DNA of 64,000 nucleotides from Nyssa sinensis (GCA_008638375.1 CM018035.1:34816824-34880823), one strand, 5' to 3'. Shown: positions 10,791 through 24,282, counted from the first letter of the stretch. Numbers and translations are program-made. Notes: generated by a model not told the origin, from the sequence alone.

Positions 10791-13700
10791 ACACTCCATC
10801 CCAGATGGCAAATTACTAGACCTTGCCTACTTCAACATCCTAACAAGGTTTGGTCAATGCTGCATCTTGGGACCTGTGGGTTATGGGCCTACCACACTTC
10901 CGCTGTGGTACTCTGATTCTGTCCATAACAAATGGACTAACTATGATATTGGCACACGGTGCTCCTAAACTAGGCAGAACCATCTCGATTTCCATTCAGC
11001 TCTTGTAGCAACTCTATCGGATAAGCTAGACTTTCTAGCGACTGTCGACTAAGGCATCTGTTATCACACTTATCCTTCCCATTGGGTTTTCTATTCTTGT
11101 TTAAGATTTAGTCAGGTGGTTTAAGCTTTCTAAATTCAATATTGTTCATAATACCTTTACTGTTCCTAGATCTTTCCTTCCTTCTACATTTGAAAGCATT
11201 CTGGTACGGGTTCTACAATTTCGTATATCATTTTATTTCACGATTCTTTCTAAATAATGATGCACTACTCTTTCAGTTTCCTTGCCATCATTTAGGTTAC
11301 ATTAATCTCTAAAAGTTCTCAGGTTATTCATCACAAACTTTCCTTTAGCTCAATGGAGGGCCATTCTTTATTCGAGTCGGATCTACTACTCAGGTTACTG
11401 AGGTTTGTTAGATATCTCAGTCTTTTCTCAGGATCTCTACATTTTAAAATGTTAGCTTCTAATAGTCTTGTTTGCTGAGTAGTTATCTACTAAACTCTCT
11501 TTGTCTTTAACTTTTTAGGGTCTATCTATTTACTCAAGACTTTTCACATTTCTGGTATGTCATCAATTTATTACGCAAATTGATAAATTTTATTAACTCC
11601 CATGGACTTACCCCCTTTAAACTACCTTATGACTCCAATGAAATGTCGATCCCCAGTCCTTAGATGGCTTAGAAGTTCAGATCTATCATCTATTATCAAG
11701 ACTTCCATAGTGCTACGTCAAATCTCCAAAAGTGGAACTTAGTACTTATGGCTCAGGTACTCTGTGGTTCTCGATCCACATCTTAATGCTCTGATGTGGT
11801 CAATGGTCTGGGAACCACTCCACTAATCATTGCACATCTTTTCGTACTCTTTTGTTTAATTTATTAGTGATCTCGAAAGTCGAGGTTTTGACTTTTAACT
11901 TCCTCGAGGTTTTAGGCTTAAGCATTTCAATGCTTATTTCTTTAGTCCTTGGACATATTGCTATGGATTCATTATGCTTTCATAACTCACTCGAAGTCAT
12001 CTTTTACAGTCATTTGACTGTTTCTCTATGTTATGCCCGTGGATCTCTACCATTCATAAACCTTTACTTTTCAATCAATTTCTTTGGTACTAATAATATA
12101 AAAGTAACGGTGTAGCTAATACCCCCTCTTATCATTTAGAATACATTAGGTTTTGCATTCAAGTATTTTAATCTTTACTTAAGAATAGAGTCATTAATTT
12201 TCTAATTTCACTTTGGACTCTATCCCATGCACTTGGCGGCATGATTTGCAACAAGAGAGATTTCTACTGAAAGTTCACGTGGTTGGGGTTTGGACTGGTG
12301 AAACAAGAGGGACCGTCCGGCCAAGTCGGCTGGAAGGTTAAATGATGATTGTAGTGCCAGTGGAATGTTGACTACAACCAGATAAAGGTTGGATATGTTC
12401 ACATCTGAGGAACAGGATGTTCCTTTGGACGTTGAATTAATTATGATGGTCTTTTGTTCACGATTGAACCTTCCATAGATTTTCGTTCCCCCATTCCTTT
12501 ATGGATTTAGTATGGCAACTATACTTTGTTCGTTTCTTCTTTAAGTCTTAACAGACTGATTAAGAATTTCTTCGAGCAGTCTTTTACCCCAGTTAACAGT
12601 TCTTCGTATGTTTATAGGGGTTCTTAACTGTAAGATCATATTTGGTTCACCATGAGCCTTCTAAATCATTTGAACTATTTAATTCTCGAAGTCTCATGAC
12701 TCCCTAATTTACAACCATTATTTTGGTTTTACTTACCTTTGTTCAAAAGGTTATTCGGGTGTTTAGTTTTTCGTACTCAGCAATCATATTCGGTTTTCAT
12801 CACATCCCCAAATTTACAAATCTGTTCTCCTAGAGAACCTTTTCAACCGTATGGGGAGTTCTTATGCATTCCGTGACTTCAAAGTCACATTATTATATGA
12901 TCAGTCTTATCCGTAACCAAGGATTTAATATCATGCTGGTACTTACACATTTGTAAGGACTGCTATTCACAATCTTGTCCACTCTGGGACTTTATGTCAT
13001 GTTTTGAATTATTTAAATAATTTAGTTATCTTGTCATTAGATCACCACTTCTGGTATCTAGAGTTTTTCACGTTTAATGAAGGTTTTTGTAATCATGGAA
13101 GTTTACAACTTCTTCCAATACCACAGTTTTAGTCATTCTTATATTCTCCCCAATTACAGTCGTTATCGTAGTACCTCAAGGAATCACGTACCTCTTATAT
13201 CTTAATTGTGTCCCCACACATCTTTCTAGACATTTGCTACCAGTTCAGCCTCTTTAATCGTTAGATCCTATTGGTACTCAAAATTCATTTAGAATCGTCA
13301 ATCATTTATCTTTTGAAGCAGCTCGGCTAACTCGATGGAGTATTATTCACAGTTGGGTTGTACAGTCATCTTGTTCAACATGATTCATTGAATTTCACCC
13401 CAATAGTCATTCATCATACGGCAGTCTCCAAAAGAATTAAAATAACATTTATAATGTTATCTTTAACAGTCTCGTCTATTCAGTAGTTATCTCTCGGGGC
13501 TCTATTTGTCTTTACTCTGTTAGGGTCTACTTATGATTCACTCAAGAATCCTCATATTTCTGATATGTCACCAAGTTATTCGGAGTCTCAAATTCATCAT
13601 GTCACCATGTGTTTGACCATCTTTATTGTCCACGAGTCATCAAACCCAATCATAATATAGTCTTTCTCAAAAACTGTTAACCTCAATACTTAAACACATT

Positions 13701-13953
13701 ATCGTCCCCCAAAAGCCAATGATCCATTAATCATTTAAATAATCTAATCCTCAAATCCAGTGTTGGAAAGATTTTTCCCAAAAGAATCATTAACCATAAG
13801 TTATAATATAGTCCTCGATTTCTCAAAATCATCAATTTCGTTCACAAGCCTACTGTGGTCTCCCGAGGATTACCGTTCATTTGATAATCTTAGTCACCCA
13901 AGAAACATCAACTTTAATCATGACTTGGTCTTCCCCAAAGACCATTAACCTAA
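10791..13953 (-). mobile_element. Decayed internal region of family A
   Basis: About 3.1 kb between the integrase remnant and the primer site has no frame above 90 codons and no motif I can recognise for gag, protease or reverse transcriptase. It is nonetheless colinear with two other places: 2942-3576, and the + strand region 55857-58132. For example, 13290-13330 matches the complement of about 56270-56300, and 12545-12590 matches about 56915-56950. It is shorter than the gag-to-RT part of an autonomous chromovirus, so a deletion is likely. Confidence 0.6.
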
Positions 13954-13965
13954 GCTCTGATACCA
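13954..13965 (-). other. Primer binding site, initiator tRNA-Met type
   Basis: The - strand reads TGGTATCAGAGC, starting three bases after the 5' LTR end. This sequence is complementary to the 3' end of plant initiator tRNA-Met and is the usual primer site of many plant LTR retrotransposons. Confidence 0.9.
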
Positions 13966-13968
13966 ATC

Positions 13969-16900
13969 TGACACGACCCGAGACCCACCCTATGCGGAAT
14001 CTCGAGTCGTGCACAGTATCCGACCTTGGGTGTCGAATCAAGGGTTCTTATCTTGCTACACAATCAGTGTCACTATCATGCAACAACTACATATGCGGAA
14101 GACTTAAATAAATATTTAGGTAAGGTTGCATGTTATACATAAAGTGTTCTCAAAATGCGGAATACAAAATTTCTTAATACAACTAATCTTTCCAGGACGT
14201 GGATAACGTGGGAGAGCTATAAAACTATCTGTACTAAGCATTACCCTGCAACTTCAAAAGTATGTCCACTGCTATTTAGATAGCTGCTATTGCTACTGCT
14301 ACTGCTACTGCTGCGGCTCTTCTACAACTTCGTTTCCTGAAAGGGGTGGTAATTTTGGGGTGAGCTAACTAAAGCTCAGTAAGTAATTCTCCTTTGCTCT
14401 GTCATGTGTACAAGAATAGAGGCACTATCCATGAAAGAATTAGGATAAATGCAGATATGCTAGCTAGTCATAAATACTGAACTCATCTATGATCATCAGA
14501 GGATAAGAAATTCAAAGATAAACAAGGAAGATCTGTCTGACAATATAATCATATGTGTTGAATAAAAGCTGTGAAGTTTCAAAGTCACACATAAACATGA
14601 ATATGTTCAAGTTACAAATATCGATAACATCAACAATATAAGATACTGATAGCAACGAATCTGCGATGCCATGATGCTAGACCCGAAGGTCATAACTAGA
14701 CCCGAAGGTCATATCTAGACCCGAAGGTCTTAACTAGACCCGAAGGTCATATCTAGACCCGAAGGTCTTAACTAGACCCGAAGGTCATATCTGGATCCAA
14801 AGGAAATTATGTCTAGACCCGAAGGTCATATCTAGACCCAAAGGTCTTAACTGGCATCAGATGGAAATGTGATTGATCACAAATCCGGCACTTAAATATC
14901 ATCCATGAAGAATAAAGTGAAACTATGATTGAACACAAATGTCTGGCCTTTACAGCCCTAGGTACGAATGTACAACAAGAATTCAATATACAAATATACC
15001 ATCATGATCAAGATATATGTATGAACATCATCAAATGCTTCCCACATGATAGAACAATATCGATGTGGTTCTATAAATTCTGATAACCGTGTAAGGAGTA
15101 CAATAAGCAATGTATATGGAAAGAGCTATGACTTGGCTTGGAATGTAGCACATGCAGAGATCAGAGATTACTTACACTTTTTACCGATCCTTAGAATTCA
15201 AGCTATTCCCTCTCCTTTATCTTTTGACGTGCCTGTCATTAGAAATGTACTCAATCTATAATCATAACTCATCTATGCTATATATTCAAATTTGCTTATC
15301 TTGGCTATCGGTATCTTAATTACTAATTTGGATGTCATCATTGTATCCAGAACGTCGAATACAAGTGGTTTAGGCTTTTACGGATCTTAAATCGGACTCT
15401 TGGATTGAAAATGGCAAAACTGTTATTTTGTATTTTACGTGTCTTTTATTCCCGGGACCTCTTTTCAACATTTTGACCTCACCATTGGTTCCAGAAGGCT
15501 CGAGATAATAAGATTTGACTATTTATTCGTTTCGTTTGGACTTCGTTTGACCTACTTTTGACTTAGGGGTAATTTCATTATTTATTAAATTTTCTGTTGG
15601 GCCTCAGTGGGATTTCTCATAAATATTGGGGTTGGTTTGCAATTACCAATAGTTTTGGTCTGAACCCACTCCCACTGAACCGACCGATTCAGATGAACTC
15701 AATCAACAAAATGGCCCACGATTTTCCGACCATTACTCCGGTTGCCACTTCCGGCGCCGGTCGCCGCAACTGCCACCTTTCCCCACTGTTTTCCACCTCA
15801 TTTGACGTCCATTTCCTCCAATTTTCATATCAAATTACCTCTAACAATCTCAACAACTCGTTTAAACTAGATTTGACTTGATTTCTTACCGTTTCCAGCA
15901 CCCATAATCAGTTTTCCGGCCACTGCTCTACCTCCGGCCAACTCAGTTTTCTTACACATTCCGTTGTCTATTCTTACTGATTTTCATATCAAATGATCCT
16001 AAATCTTTAGGCATTCAGTTTAGATCTGTTTTAGACCACTACCATATACAATTTCCAATACCCGGTTAGCTATTCCGGCCATGCACCGGTGACAAATAAT
16101 TTGACCAAACTTGGTCATTCCGAGACCATTTTAACTGATTCAAGTTGCGTTGGACTCCTGAAGATGTTTCCTACTCATTTCCAGTCTTAAAATTAAGATT
16201 AATTCGACATACAAAAATCTACCATTGTTGACCGTGCACCTAGTTTGAGTTTCTTGATTTTTCTTCATGCTTCGGTTGCTTATTTTCAGCATGCATTCAT
16301 GATAAATTTTAAGAGAGAAGTTTAAGAAACTAACATGGATTAATACCTGTTTGGTTGCTGCTTCTTCCTCCTCCAACTCTCGGTTTCTCCAAACTGATTC
16401 TTTCTTTCTCTCCCCAAATTTCCTGCTTCTTCCGTTTTCTTTGTCTCTTTCTAACCTTCTCTCTCTCTCTCTCTCTATCTCTATTATTTCTTACCAACTC
16501 CACCGACTTGGACCAGTGACAACGCCACCTGTAGCTTCGGTTACATGCACTGCACACTTGTTCATGCATGGCTGCCATGCAGCTTGTAATTCTTTAGCCC
16601 TCGACACCTCATCTCCTACTCATTCTCTCTCTCTAATTTCAATGTGCCAATGCCCACCGATTTGAGTCTGCTTGCCCACGGTTTTCTTTGATTCCTGATT
16701 CACATACTTATGTGATTTGTATATACATATATAATATAATCTTACATATATATGCATGCAATCCACGCACCTACACACGTACACATCCCACTACACCTCA
16801 CACGGCTGCACATATATATATATATGCATATAGGTATATTTTCATTTATTTATTTATATTATTATTCTTATTTTATTTCTTTTTTTTTTCTTTATACCAC

Positions 16901-17175
16901 ATTCTTCAGTTTCCTCGTCTCGGTTTTGGAATCGAATCGTTTGATTATTTCTCGATTGGCGTGTTCTATTGGACAGTTGACTGTCGCTCGCCCATTTTAA
17001 AATTTTTCTTAGCTTATGATTGTTATTCTAATATTTTGACAACCTAATAATTCAATTTAAATTTGAAACTTATTTACGTCATAATTTGACTTACAGCTGA
17101 AGGTCACATATCATGGCTCGATCCAACCCGGGTTTACCTCGATATAAGTGTCATATCCCGGGTCGGGACATTACA
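13969..17175 (-). repeat. 5' LTR of family A element
   Basis: This 3,207 bp LTR on the - strand starts at 17175 and ends at 13969, three bases from the primer site. It is a near copy of 6816-10087 throughout, including the (CT)n stretch near 16460 and the TA-rich stretch near 16720-16830. It holds 8 units of the 19 bp array at 14677-14852. Confidence 0.85.
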
Positions 17176-20100
17176 CCAAAAGTGCATAATCCTATACAGC
17201 CAGTTTGTCATTATCCCAAAATGGAGCACGGCTCCCACTCATCTTCAGTACTTGAAAAATGTTAGGGAATGGGGCGAGCTTCGAGAAGCCCAATGAGTAA
17301 TTCCTTTATTTGTTATGGTGTTTCAATTGGCAGTGGTTTCGGACATGAGGGTTTATAAAATACTCACTACCAATTGCTCGTATACTTTGAACAGTAGAGT
17401 ACATGCATTCTTCATAAAGATAGCTTTGAAACATTTAAAGTATTCAAGGCTAAACATACATTTCTTTGAATAGAGCGTAAGCATTTCAAAACATATAAAC
17501 ATGGATAGTAAAATAGGGGTAAGAACCTGCTTCCATTTTCAAAAGCGTTACTTCAAACATATAAACATGCATAATGAAAATGGGGGTAAAACCTGCTTCC
17601 ATTTTGAAACCATTTGTCATCTTTTCACTTTTTAATAGGAGGATCCGTTTCGAACCAGACCCTAGTTTTACTTCTGAGACATCTCGTTGCCTGGGGGATT
17701 AGATCCTGCTACCGGGCATTTTTCTGGATTGAGAACCTGAAGGGAACTCAATAATTTGTGATGCTTATGCATCATTATCTTGCAAAACTCAGTTTCTTCA
17801 AGAAATGCTTTTTATGAGCATTTAAACATGACTTATTCAAGAAATGCTTTTTATGAGCATTTAAAATATGATGTTCATGACTTCACAATGAATTTTCAAA
17901 TATTTGGAATAAACAACTTCAGAACATGTAAACATGTTAAATACTTTCAAAGAGAACTGTAATAAAAATTATTCATTGAGCATGTCACAAGAGGATATGT
18001 AAGAACGAAATATTTTAAAACAGGAATCATGAAATATTGAAGTCAACACTCAATGCCTCAGATATTTTGAAACTTAAAACATCTTCAAATCTGTGGAATT
18101 AAATCTCCACTTCAAATGCAAGGTTACTCACTTCGGTCCTTAGGGTCAGTGCTAATAATGCACTTTCCCACTTCCTCTGTAGTTCCTAAGAACAATTTAT
18201 ACATAGTCTCATTAACTTCACATCACTACAATATCACCTACTGATGCTTCTTAACTTATGCTTATATCGTATTAAATCCTAACTTTAATCTTAGGCGTTA
18301 TACTCTTAAGGTATACTCTTCTGGTAGCTCTATTTACTTTAATTTAATTTAACTACTTCACGTGTTTACGTGTCATGTCTTTCCGTATTTCATTTCAATC
18401 TACGTGCCTTAGTTTTGTACTTCGACAGTATTTTAGATTTATAGTCACCTGACTGTTGCTACTTATCAAATTTTATGTCTTTTTATTTTAGACACTTTTT
18501 TTGGGTGAATAGCCTCTACCATTGAGTCTGGAATGTCGAAGAAAGTAAATTTCATGTTAGGGGCAATTTGGTAATTTATGCCTTAACTGTGTCTAAATTT
18601 TTCGGAGTCCTATCTCATAAAACGGACCCTCGCCATTAGGTTCAAAATGTCCAAAATAGTCAAAATACACTATTCGTTTATTTTATTTGGACTTCAGTTT
18701 GACTATTTATGATGTAGGGGCATTTTGGTCATTGTTGCATTTTCACAGGTCTTTAATTTTTTCGGGACCCTGTCTTGTGTCGTGGACCTCACCATTGGAC
18801 TCAGAAGGTCTGAGATAGTAAGATTACATTAATAACTTGTTAATTTTGAACAAGGGGTATTTTGGTCATTTTATCCCCTTTACGTGTCTTTGTTTTTTGG
18901 GGTCCCATCTCATAAAACGGACCTCTTCATTGGGTCCAGAATGTCCAAAATAGTTCAAATACACTATTTATTTATTTAATTTGGACTTTATTTAGGCCTT
19001 TTACTGTCCAAGGGCGATTTAGTAATTTTACTTATAAAATAATTTAATAAATTATTTTATTATTTTATTATTTTTCCAGGGGCGTAATTGCATAAATTTT
19101 CCAAAAATTGGGCCACAGTATAAATCCGTAAAACAGTTGGGGGTCAAACTGTAAATATCAAAAGCTTCGGTCTGAACCAATTGGTTCAGTTTAGATTTAA
19201 GTGAACCGGTTCGGTCTCCATTGAACCAACCGGTCTACATGGTTCAATGCGTAATGCTGGCATCATGATGACGTTAGCCCTAATGTTTTAAATTTAAAAC
19301 TGAAACAAAACGTCGTCGTTCCAATAAATGCGGTGGCCCTCCCGTCTCTTTACACTTGTCCCGAGTCAACTCACTGTTTTGAAGCGAGTCGCGAGTTGAC
19401 TCAGTGTCGTCTTCCCCACAACCACCCCTGTTTGCCCTAGTTACAGTTTTTCTTCTTATCCAATTTCGCGATGTTTGGCTCGATGGAACCCTACTGTTTT
19501 TAATCTAAAACGTTTCTAAAGCATCAGGGATTGTTTTGGCATTCGTTTGAGGAATTAAAAAGGCCTCATTAGCTCGTTTGAAGGTTCGATAATCAAACCT
19601 GCATCTGGTTGGTAAATGCTCATTTTTTAGCCAAAATCGATGAGGTTTGTTTTGTTGTGATCCCCTGTTCATAAGGTTTCAGTTTTCATTCATAAAAGTG
19701 GGTTTAACAGTGAGTTTCTAGGTTTGGGTTTTGGAACTCGTACCTGCAACTCGACTTTTGGGGGTCATTTCATTAGGTTTTTGGTCGTGATCCTAGGTTT
19801 TTAGAGTACCCTTAGGGTCTACTTGAAGCCTCACTACACCAAACTTAGTTTGGTTGCCATGGGTTCAGACCTGTTGTAAGCAAGGTCCTCCCATGGAGGT
19901 TTGATGGACGGTCACGTGTTTTTGGTGTTTTCATGGCTTAAATTTCATGCTCATCATTATTTAAACTTACTCTAAACATTATGCATACTGATTCAAAACT
20001 TAAAGTAGTTCATACGTAGGAAAATTCTAGAGAGAGAAAAATTTGAAAGTTTGTGTTTTTACCTTCAACAATAGCTTTCTCCCTTCTTCCTTTTCTCTTC

Positions 20101-20496
20101 CTCAGAACTTCCTCTCTCTCTCTCTCTCTATTTCTATTTCTCTCCCTCTATGTGGCTAAATAACCATGTGCATCCCAAAATGTATATAAGTGTATATGTA
20201 TATTTTTCTCACATAAATCTGATTTGCCCCTTCATAACTCCCTCTGATTCACCTTTCATTTCACTCCCATACTCCTTTTCAATCAACAGCCATACCTCAC
20301 AGATTTGGGCCATCCTTTTTCCCATTCCTCTTCACTTAATAGCATATAATATACATATATTGTACATAGGCACCTTACCTCCCTTAACTTCATGTCTCCT
20401 CCTTTATATATATATATATATATATATATATGTTTATATAATATATGCCACACACACGGCAGGCACACACACACACACACACCCATCTAATATATA
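17176..20496 (-). mobile_element. Family B LTR, larger part
   Basis: This non-coding LTR sequence is interrupted at 20496 by the Tat-type element and resumes at 43135. It is a diverged reverse-complement relative of 1-2941. The diverged GACCTCACCATTGG / GTCCCATCTCATAAAACGGACC boxes occur near 18600-18990, and CCGGTTCA boxes near 19200. Simple sequence near the right end includes (TA)n at 20405-20432 and (CA)n at 20465-20482. The left edge meets family A abruptly without the TGTCACGACCC terminus, so about 100-400 bp are missing there. Confidence 0.65.
20492..20496. repeat. Target site duplication ATATA, left copy
   Basis: The five bases before the Tat-type element are repeated at 43130-43134 after it. 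The site is TA-rich, so the match is weaker evidence than usual, but it agrees with the paired LTR ends. Confidence 0.7.
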
Positions 20497-21163
20497 TGAT
20501 GCTGCACTTTTTGACTCTCAATAAGTGTGGGCTTCGCAACCTGTAGAACACTTAGAAAAGGGATCAGAGGACCACCGGATTGGCTCCGGCGGTAGCCGCT
20601 CCGATGCTTAAGTAAGTAAACGGAATTGAAAAGACTGTATTGAAAGCCAAAGAATGAGCATAAAAATAAAGCGTACCTTTAGGGTTTAATTTATAGATCA
20701 GTGGCCTTCCTAAGTTGATTAGGATTCGATGCCATGAATATAGGGATTTGATCATCGGAGATTGCAGTTACCTTGTGGAGTATTGTGTCGTAGATAGAGA
20801 TTATAATCATAGATAGTAGCTTCCTTGTTGAAGACTGTTTCCGTGTTGAAGACTGTTTCCTTATTTCCTGCTTGGCAGTTGTTAAGGAAACCATAGGGTC
20901 GGAACTATATGAAATGCTGAGTGAATATTGCCCAGAGCATAAGGTCTGGAGGATATGTGCATGAGAATGCCCTGAGGCTCTGCTTGCTCTGTATGACCGA
21001 TTTTATCGGTTTTGTAGGATATATATATATATATATATGAGAACGCCCTAAAGGCTGTGGCTGCTCTGTATGATCAAGATTATCAGCTCTGTATGATCGA
21101 GATTATCAGCTCTGTACGCATACGTGTCTCAAGGTGATTGGTGAGTCTGTTTGTGGTATATCA
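20497..21163 (-). repeat. 3' LTR of Tat-type element
   Basis: This 667 bp LTR on the - strand begins TGATATACCAC at 21163 and ends GTGCAGCATCA at 20497. It closely matches 42478-43129. Length differences come from a (TA)n tract (short here near 21020-21038, long in the partner) and small indels near 20625-20640. Confidence 0.88.
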
Positions 21164-21181
21164 GCTACTCCCCCCCCCCCC
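21164..21181 (-). other. Polypurine tract with G12 run
   Basis: On the - strand a run of 12 G is followed by AGTAGC and then the LTR start TGATATACC. This is the plus-strand priming site of the Tat-type element. Confidence 0.8.
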
Positions 21182-21367
21182 GAGCCCTAGTTAGAAGCTA
21201 GGGCTTAACTAGGGTTATGGGCTTTGTGAAGAGTCACACGTTTTGTTTTTCCATTTCTCGAGACGTCGGTTTAATGGGTCATTTATTGCGCAGCCGATAC
21301 TTGAGAAGCCATCATTATTTTCAACCGTTGTGTCGACTTGTCTTGGAAGGCTCATATTTCGAATGTG

Positions 21368-21376
21368 TATATAAAG
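21368..21376 (+). promoter_or_regulatory. TATA box for antisense gene 1
   Basis: TATATAAAG lies on the + strand about 200 bp before the ATG of the first antisense gene, inside the 3' region of a - strand retrotransposon. The purine-rich GAGAGGGAAAGG just after it resembles a leader. Calling it a promoter is an inference from sequence and position. Confidence 0.5.
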
Positions 21377-21564
21377 AGAGGGAAAGGTCTTTTATGCCTT
21401 TCTTCTGCACTTGCTTCTATAGTGCCAGAGACTGTCACCGCCATTTGACATATTTTGAAGGTTAAAGGATATCCGGTGTCTATAGTCTTTTCTTGATTTC
21501 AGGTTTGATTTTAGTCCCCTTCTACATTCCCTCTCATTTGCTTCATTACTTTCTTTTGTTCGCC

Positions 21565-23500
21565 ATGTTTGGCCCTGAGTCACCCTCTGGTTCGGGCAGT
21601 CCTTCTAGGACCGTTCCTCAACTGCAACTAATGAATCTTCCTTCTGTAAATGACGATAAGAATAGACTGGTAGAGCCCCCCTCTAGTCCAGGGGTTAGGA
21701 TTGTCGATACATTCGATGAGCCCCCGAATAGGGCTGGTGAGACCTCTGGTCGATCCGGTCATAGAGAGGAGGGTGAGAGTGCAATCACTGAGAAAATGTT
21801 GATGGAGTTGTGGGAGAAATTCAATCTTCCCTCAGACGTTACTTTCAGGGTCTCAGACTCTCTAGATCCGCCCAAGTGATGTTAGAGAGGGGGAAATCTG
21901 CGCCTACCTGGCCTAGTTTGAAATGGGACTGACACTCCCCCTTCCTGACCTTGTAAAACAATTTTTCTACTGGTTCGACCTTTGCCCCGTAGACTTGAAC
22001 CTTAATAGTTGGAGACATCTGTTGAGCTTCATTGTGTTAGGGCATATGAATAATGTCAATGTGTCCTTTGACCTGATTCGTAATAATATGGATTTAAAAC
22101 TCAAGAGGGTGGAAGGCCTTTATTATATGTCTTTTGATAGTAGGTTCAGACCCCTTAGTTCTGCGCCCTCTTCCAACAAGACCTGGAAGAAGTGGTATTT
22201 CTTCATAAAAGGAGGATGGGAATTTAAGGACTTCCAAGGCCAATCCTTAACATTCCCTCGAACCATTGGACGAAAGGGTGAGGCCCAATTTTTTCGTGGC
22301 TGTGTTGATTTCATTTTGTACACCAATTGCTGAACTGATCAATTTCTGTGTCTTTCGTGCAGTTAAGAGCGTGTGGAAAATACCGGACTTCTCTCCCGCG
22401 ATTCAGAAGTAATACAAGAAGCTTTTACAGCCCAGCAACCGAGACCATTCCTCCATTGTTAACCCTGATAAATTGATGGCTACTAGAGGAAGTGTTGAGG
22501 AGCTTGCAAAGAATATGATGGCATGGTGGGAGACCGAGCCATCTTCATCTGTGGCAGTGGGGGAGGCTTCTTCCCTAGTGGACCCTCCCATCTAGACGAA
22601 AAGGCGGAGGATATTTTTGATCTCTCCTGACCCTACTGAGGGGGAGGGAGAGGCACTTGCCCCTATTTCTATGGTCCCCCCAGCCCCGTCCAAGCAAGTG
22701 GGCAAGGAGGCGTCGTCCTCGGTGGCCCCTGATGTTGTCAACCAGGGGGCCAAAAAGATTCTGGAGGACTTTTGGGCCAAAGGCTCAAACAAAATTAGGC
22801 CCCAAAGGCCGGAGAAGCTTCTTGCTGACCTGGCTTCTCTTAGGTCAAGGTAAGTTCTTCGGGCCTTTATCTCTTTTCCTTTTTTCCAAGTGTTTTGGCT
22901 GGTACTGAACTATGTGCTTTGTACACTGCAGGCTCTGCACACCCTTTCCACTCTGACGGAGGTCTCTCCCCCTTCAGGAGGAGGTTGATCAACTTAAGGC
23001 TAAGCTGGACGATCTCAGGCTTCAGCTTGGTACTGCTCAGTCGGAGGCTCACGACTCTGTAGAGAAGCTGAAGAAATCACAAAATTCTCTGATCAGTTAT
23101 GGAGTCAGAGAAGGACCTTGCTGTTCAGTGGGCAAAGAGGTTGCAGAGGGAATTGGACGGCATGCGGTACGAATATAACCAGAAGCTTGAAGATGCAGTG
23201 GAGCAGGCCAAGGTGGATAACGAGATAGAGATGAGGATGGAACTAGAAGGAATGGCCAACACCCTGATCATGTTTGGCTTTAACAACTTCCGAGATAGGT
23301 TCCTTGCCAAATTTCCCGATTTCGACATATCCTCAATTGTGCCTCTAGGGGTTACCCCTCCCGAGGTTGCAGTCCTGAGCGAGGTGGTCGACGTTCTTCC
23401 TGCCGATCCCACTGAAGTTGTCTTCCCAAGTGAGACGGTTGATGCTGCTTCTACCGACCCTTCTCCAGCCGTTGAGCCTGCCTCTGCTGATCAGGCTTAA
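21565..23500 (+). pseudogene. Antisense ORF 1 of Tat element (putative gypsy-type transposon protein)
   Basis: This gene runs on the + strand, opposite to gag-pol, between pol and the 3' LTR. It begins MFGPESPSGSG with a Ser/Pro-rich, acidic N-terminus (to about 21879). After a frame change a domain follows at 21923-22333 with LPLPDLVKQFFYWFDL, LNSWRHLLSF and TWKKWYFF motifs. This resembles the family named 'putative gypsy type transposon' (Pfam PF04195), which is found in such antisense ORFs. A Pro/Ala-rich linker (22617-22853), a coiled coil (about 22975-23090, then 23099-23260) and an FNNFRDRFLAKFPDF motif lead to a stop at 23498. GTAAGT at about 22851 and CTGCAG near 22931 look like intron ends. 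At least two frameshifts outside plausible introns suggest it is broken. Its function is unknown. Confidence 0.65.
22851..22931 (+). other. Candidate intron in antisense ORF 1
   Basis: The + strand reads AG/GTAAGTTC at the left and a pyrimidine-rich stretch ending ACTGCAG at the right. The coding-like frame before it ends soon after, and the coiled-coil coding frame starts after it. This fits a spliced antisense transcript but is not proven. Confidence 0.5.
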
Positions 23501-24282
23501 AAAATAAGCTTAGTTTAGGTTGTTTGTTGTTTTGTTTTGTTTTTGAACTCTAGTGTAATAGACTCTTTGAATGAAATAGTTTTTCCTTCCTCAAATGTCT
23601 TCGTTCCATTCTTCTTGTGTTTGGTTGATCCGTGTAGTATTTCTTTTGAACCTGTTGTTGATGTGTGAAACTGATACAAGTAAGGATGCTCTGGATCCCT
23701 CCAGATCAGCTTTCAAGAGTTGGCGGTTATCTTCCGAATGTAGTTGCTATAAGATAATGATTGTAGACTAGCTTTGACTGCTTCTCCCTCTTTGGATGAG
23801 ACAAGAACGTAACTACAATCAGATATGTAGGGATCTGACATTGATCTTGTGTCGCATGTATTGAAAGTAAATTTTGAAGAATTCTGAGGCAGTTTGTTCT
23901 GAACCCCAGTAGAAACGGTGTCTTGTGTCTAGTTGCTCTGATGATTGAGACTTCTGCTGCATAAGTCATTCAGACTAGGATTGAGATACATCCGAACTGA
24001 TGGTCTTCTGTCGTATACGTGGTCTGTCAGGGATCAACAGAATGGTCAAGACTGAGAGGTCTGTATGTTGGACCGGAGGCCTTTGTATAAATATGGATCG
24101 GACTTTGTTTGCTGTGATCAGTTCGGTATGCTTGGAGAAGCCTTGTATCTTGTCGTCTAAGTATCCAAAAGGACGATTCTATACGTCATCCATTTATACA
24201 GTTTGTCTTTTGGGTTTTCGAGGCCAACCCTTTATTTAACCGTTACGACGGTTCATCTGGATGACTTTTGGGCTTCGAGGGT
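23501..24282 (+). other. Spacer between antisense genes
   Basis: About 0.8 kb follows the stop of antisense ORF 1. It starts with a T- and GT-rich 3' UTR-like stretch (TTTGTTGTTTTGTTTTG) and has no frame above 80 codons that looks real. I see no motif beyond the second TATA box at its right end. Confidence 0.5.

Larger units (their letters stand above)
6816..17175 (-). mobile_element. Complete family A chromovirus (Tekay/Del type)
   Basis: This Ty3/gypsy element on the - strand has two long LTRs (6816-10087 and 13969-17175), a primer binding site, a polypurine tract and a decayed internal region of about 3.9 kb. The LTRs start TGTAATGTCCCGACCC and end GGGTCGTGTCA read on the - strand. The initiator-Met-type primer site, the long LTRs and the integrase remnant fit the Tekay/Del chromoviruses. 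The flanking 5-mers, AAATC on the left and CCAAA on the right, do not match. The left neighbour is a truncated LTR of the same family, which suggests that one end was exchanged by recombination. No complete gene survives. Confidence 0.75.

Noticed and set aside
22123..23412. Frames on the - strand across the antisense gene region
   Set aside because: They are shadows of the + strand antisense ORF, whose product shows recognisable motifs; the - strand products do not.
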